64,000 nucleotides of DNA, taken from positions 278,080 through 342,079 of the forward strand of contig NZ_BMTD01000005.1 in NCBI RefSeq assembly GCF_014649495.1. Direction: 5' to 3'. The notes beneath the pieces were generated by a model. It had not been told where the DNA came from. It did not search any database and saw nothing but the letters and a program-made list of their open reading frames with translations. Shown here one piece after another: positions 63,112 to 64,000 of the stretch. The position numbers and the translations under genes are program-made. This stretch comes from Streptomyces filipinensis. GTDB lineage: Bacteria > Actinomycetota > Actinomycetes > Streptomycetales > Streptomycetaceae. Numbering within the stretch: the first letter of the stretch is position 1; each line of letters starts with the position of its first letter.

Positions 63112-63156
63112 GCGTACCCCGTCGGCGCCACGATGACGGTGACCGACGGGGTACGC
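63112..63156. terminator. Hairpin terminator after the M1 peptidase gene
   Basis: GCGTACCCCGTCGG pairs perfectly with CCGACGGGGTACGC across 17 bases, beginning 27 bases after the stop codon. Confidence 0.85.
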
Positions 63157-63251
63157 GGGCAGGGCGGCGTCGTTCCGGCGGTGCATCCGGGTTGATGGGG
63201 CTTCAGGAGCTGGGGCAGGACTGCGGGGTGGTCGGCGGGGGCTGACGCGGA

Positions 63252-63321
63252 GGCAGGCACGACTTCCGGTGATCATGAGGTGTCGAGTCCCTGATCACCA
63301 CGACGGAAGACCGTGCCTGCC
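63252..63321. repeat. Long imperfect inverted repeat at the ISAs1 transposase start
   Basis: Bases 63252-63275 (starting GGCAGGCACGACTTCC) are mirrored by 63292-63321 with a five-base insertion and one further difference. The right arm overlaps the transposase GTG at 63313. It could be the IS end or a hairpin that limits translation. Confidence 0.6.
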
Positions 63322-64000
63322 CGCTCATCCTCGCTCATCCCGCGCCCTCTGGGCCAACTCGCCGACACCGCGCCGACCGTCCCCGATGACCTCCCCGGCC
63401 TGCTGACCTGCCTGGCTCAGGTGCCCGATCCCCGCCGGGACCAGGGCCGACGCCACCCGCTCGCCTTCGTCCTCTCCCTGGCCGCGTGCGCGGTCCTGGC
63501 CGGAGCGAAGTCCCTGGCCGCGATCGCGGAGTGGGCCGCCGACGCCCGCCCAACGCCCTGGCCCGGCTCGGTGGCCCATGCCGGGAGCCGGACCGCGGCC
63601 CCGTCGCCCCGGCCGAGGCCACGTGCGTCGTGTCCTCCAACGCATCGACGGCGACGCGCTGGACACAGCCGTCGGAAGTTGGCTCGCCGGGCGCGAACGC
63701 GCCGTCGGCCAGGAGGTGAACGACAGCGACCGGCGGCCCCTGCCCTCCCTCGCCGTGGACGGCAAGACCGTGCGCGGTGCCCGCCGCACCGACGGCACCC
63801 AGGTCCATCTGCTCGCCGCGATGACGGGGACCGGCCTGGTCACCGCCCAGCGCGAGGTGGACGCCACGACCAACGAGATCACCGTCTTCCAGCCCCTGCT
63901 TGCCCCGCTCAACCTGCACGGCACGGTGGTCACCTTCGACGCCCTCCACTCGCAGACCGCCCACGCGCGCTTCCTCGTCGAGGACAAGCACGCCCACTAC
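63313..64000 (+). pseudogene. ISAs1-family transposase, frameshifted and cut by window end
   Basis: The start reads PGLLTCLAQVPDPRRDQGRR, HPLAFVLSLAACAVLAGAKS and LAAIAEWAADA in one frame. Frames change near 63548 and again near 63620. After that VRRVLQRIDGDALDTAVGSW, LPSLAVDGKTVRGARRTDGT and VVTFDALHSQTAHARFLVED follow in order, keeping the first two Asp of the DDE triad. The two shifts make the visible part inactive unless they are errors. It continues past the window. Confidence 0.8.

Overview
The window is very GC-rich, uses strong G+C third positions, and carries a short chaplin, snapalysin, a griselysin-type protease, an I36 protease inhibitor, SARP and PAS-LuxR regulators, an XRE/WD40 STAND protein and an in-frame TTA codon. 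Together these point to a Streptomyces chromosome, probably an accessory or arm region. No rRNA, tRNA or CRISPR array was seen.

Layout. 1-8.9 kb: end of a PucR-type regulator, a chaplin, two small membrane proteins, snapalysin, a decayed 2,3-dihydroxybenzoate-AMP ligase fused in frame to a Vat-type acetyltransferase, and a secreted M4 protease with a palindrome upstream and a strong terminator downstream. 8.9-15.3 kb: a translationally coupled minus-strand operon (ATP-grasp ligase, dikinase-like protein, MFS exporter) facing a PAS-LuxR regulator that contains a TTA codon; this looks like a small-molecule pathway. 15.3-23 kb: secreted AMIN-like protein, MarR regulator, I36 inhibitor, an XRE-STAND-WD40 protein with 14 repeats, and a membrane-anchored protein. 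23.4-34.7 kb: a lanthipeptide-like cluster with a radical SAM enzyme, a LanL synthetase with intact cyclase zinc ligands, a 33-residue Cys-rich precursor, a secreted M14 peptidase, a NarL-type two-component pair and a SARP. 34.7-47 kb: mixed housekeeping and secreted genes, including two enzyme-family proteins that lack their catalytic residues. 47.3-50.2 kb: a graveyard of three different IS5-type elements, with a phosphoribosyltransferase lying between inverted IS ends. 50.2-55 kb: small enzymes, a VOC protein, and an HxlR regulator facing an alcohol dehydrogenase. 55-64 kb: a large helical-repeat STAND ATPase facing a 42-residue membrane peptide, S41 and HTH gene fragments, a peptidoglycan-binding protein between inverted repeats, and a secreted M1 peptidase between two inverted ISAs1 copies.

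The genes most likely to work together are the ATP-grasp/dikinase/MFS operon with its regulator, and the LanL cluster. A secondary theme is secreted metallopeptidases (M7, M4, M14, M1) with an I36-type inhibitor in the same window. Much of the right half records repeated insertion and decay. All functional calls rest on motifs read by eye; no database search was run.
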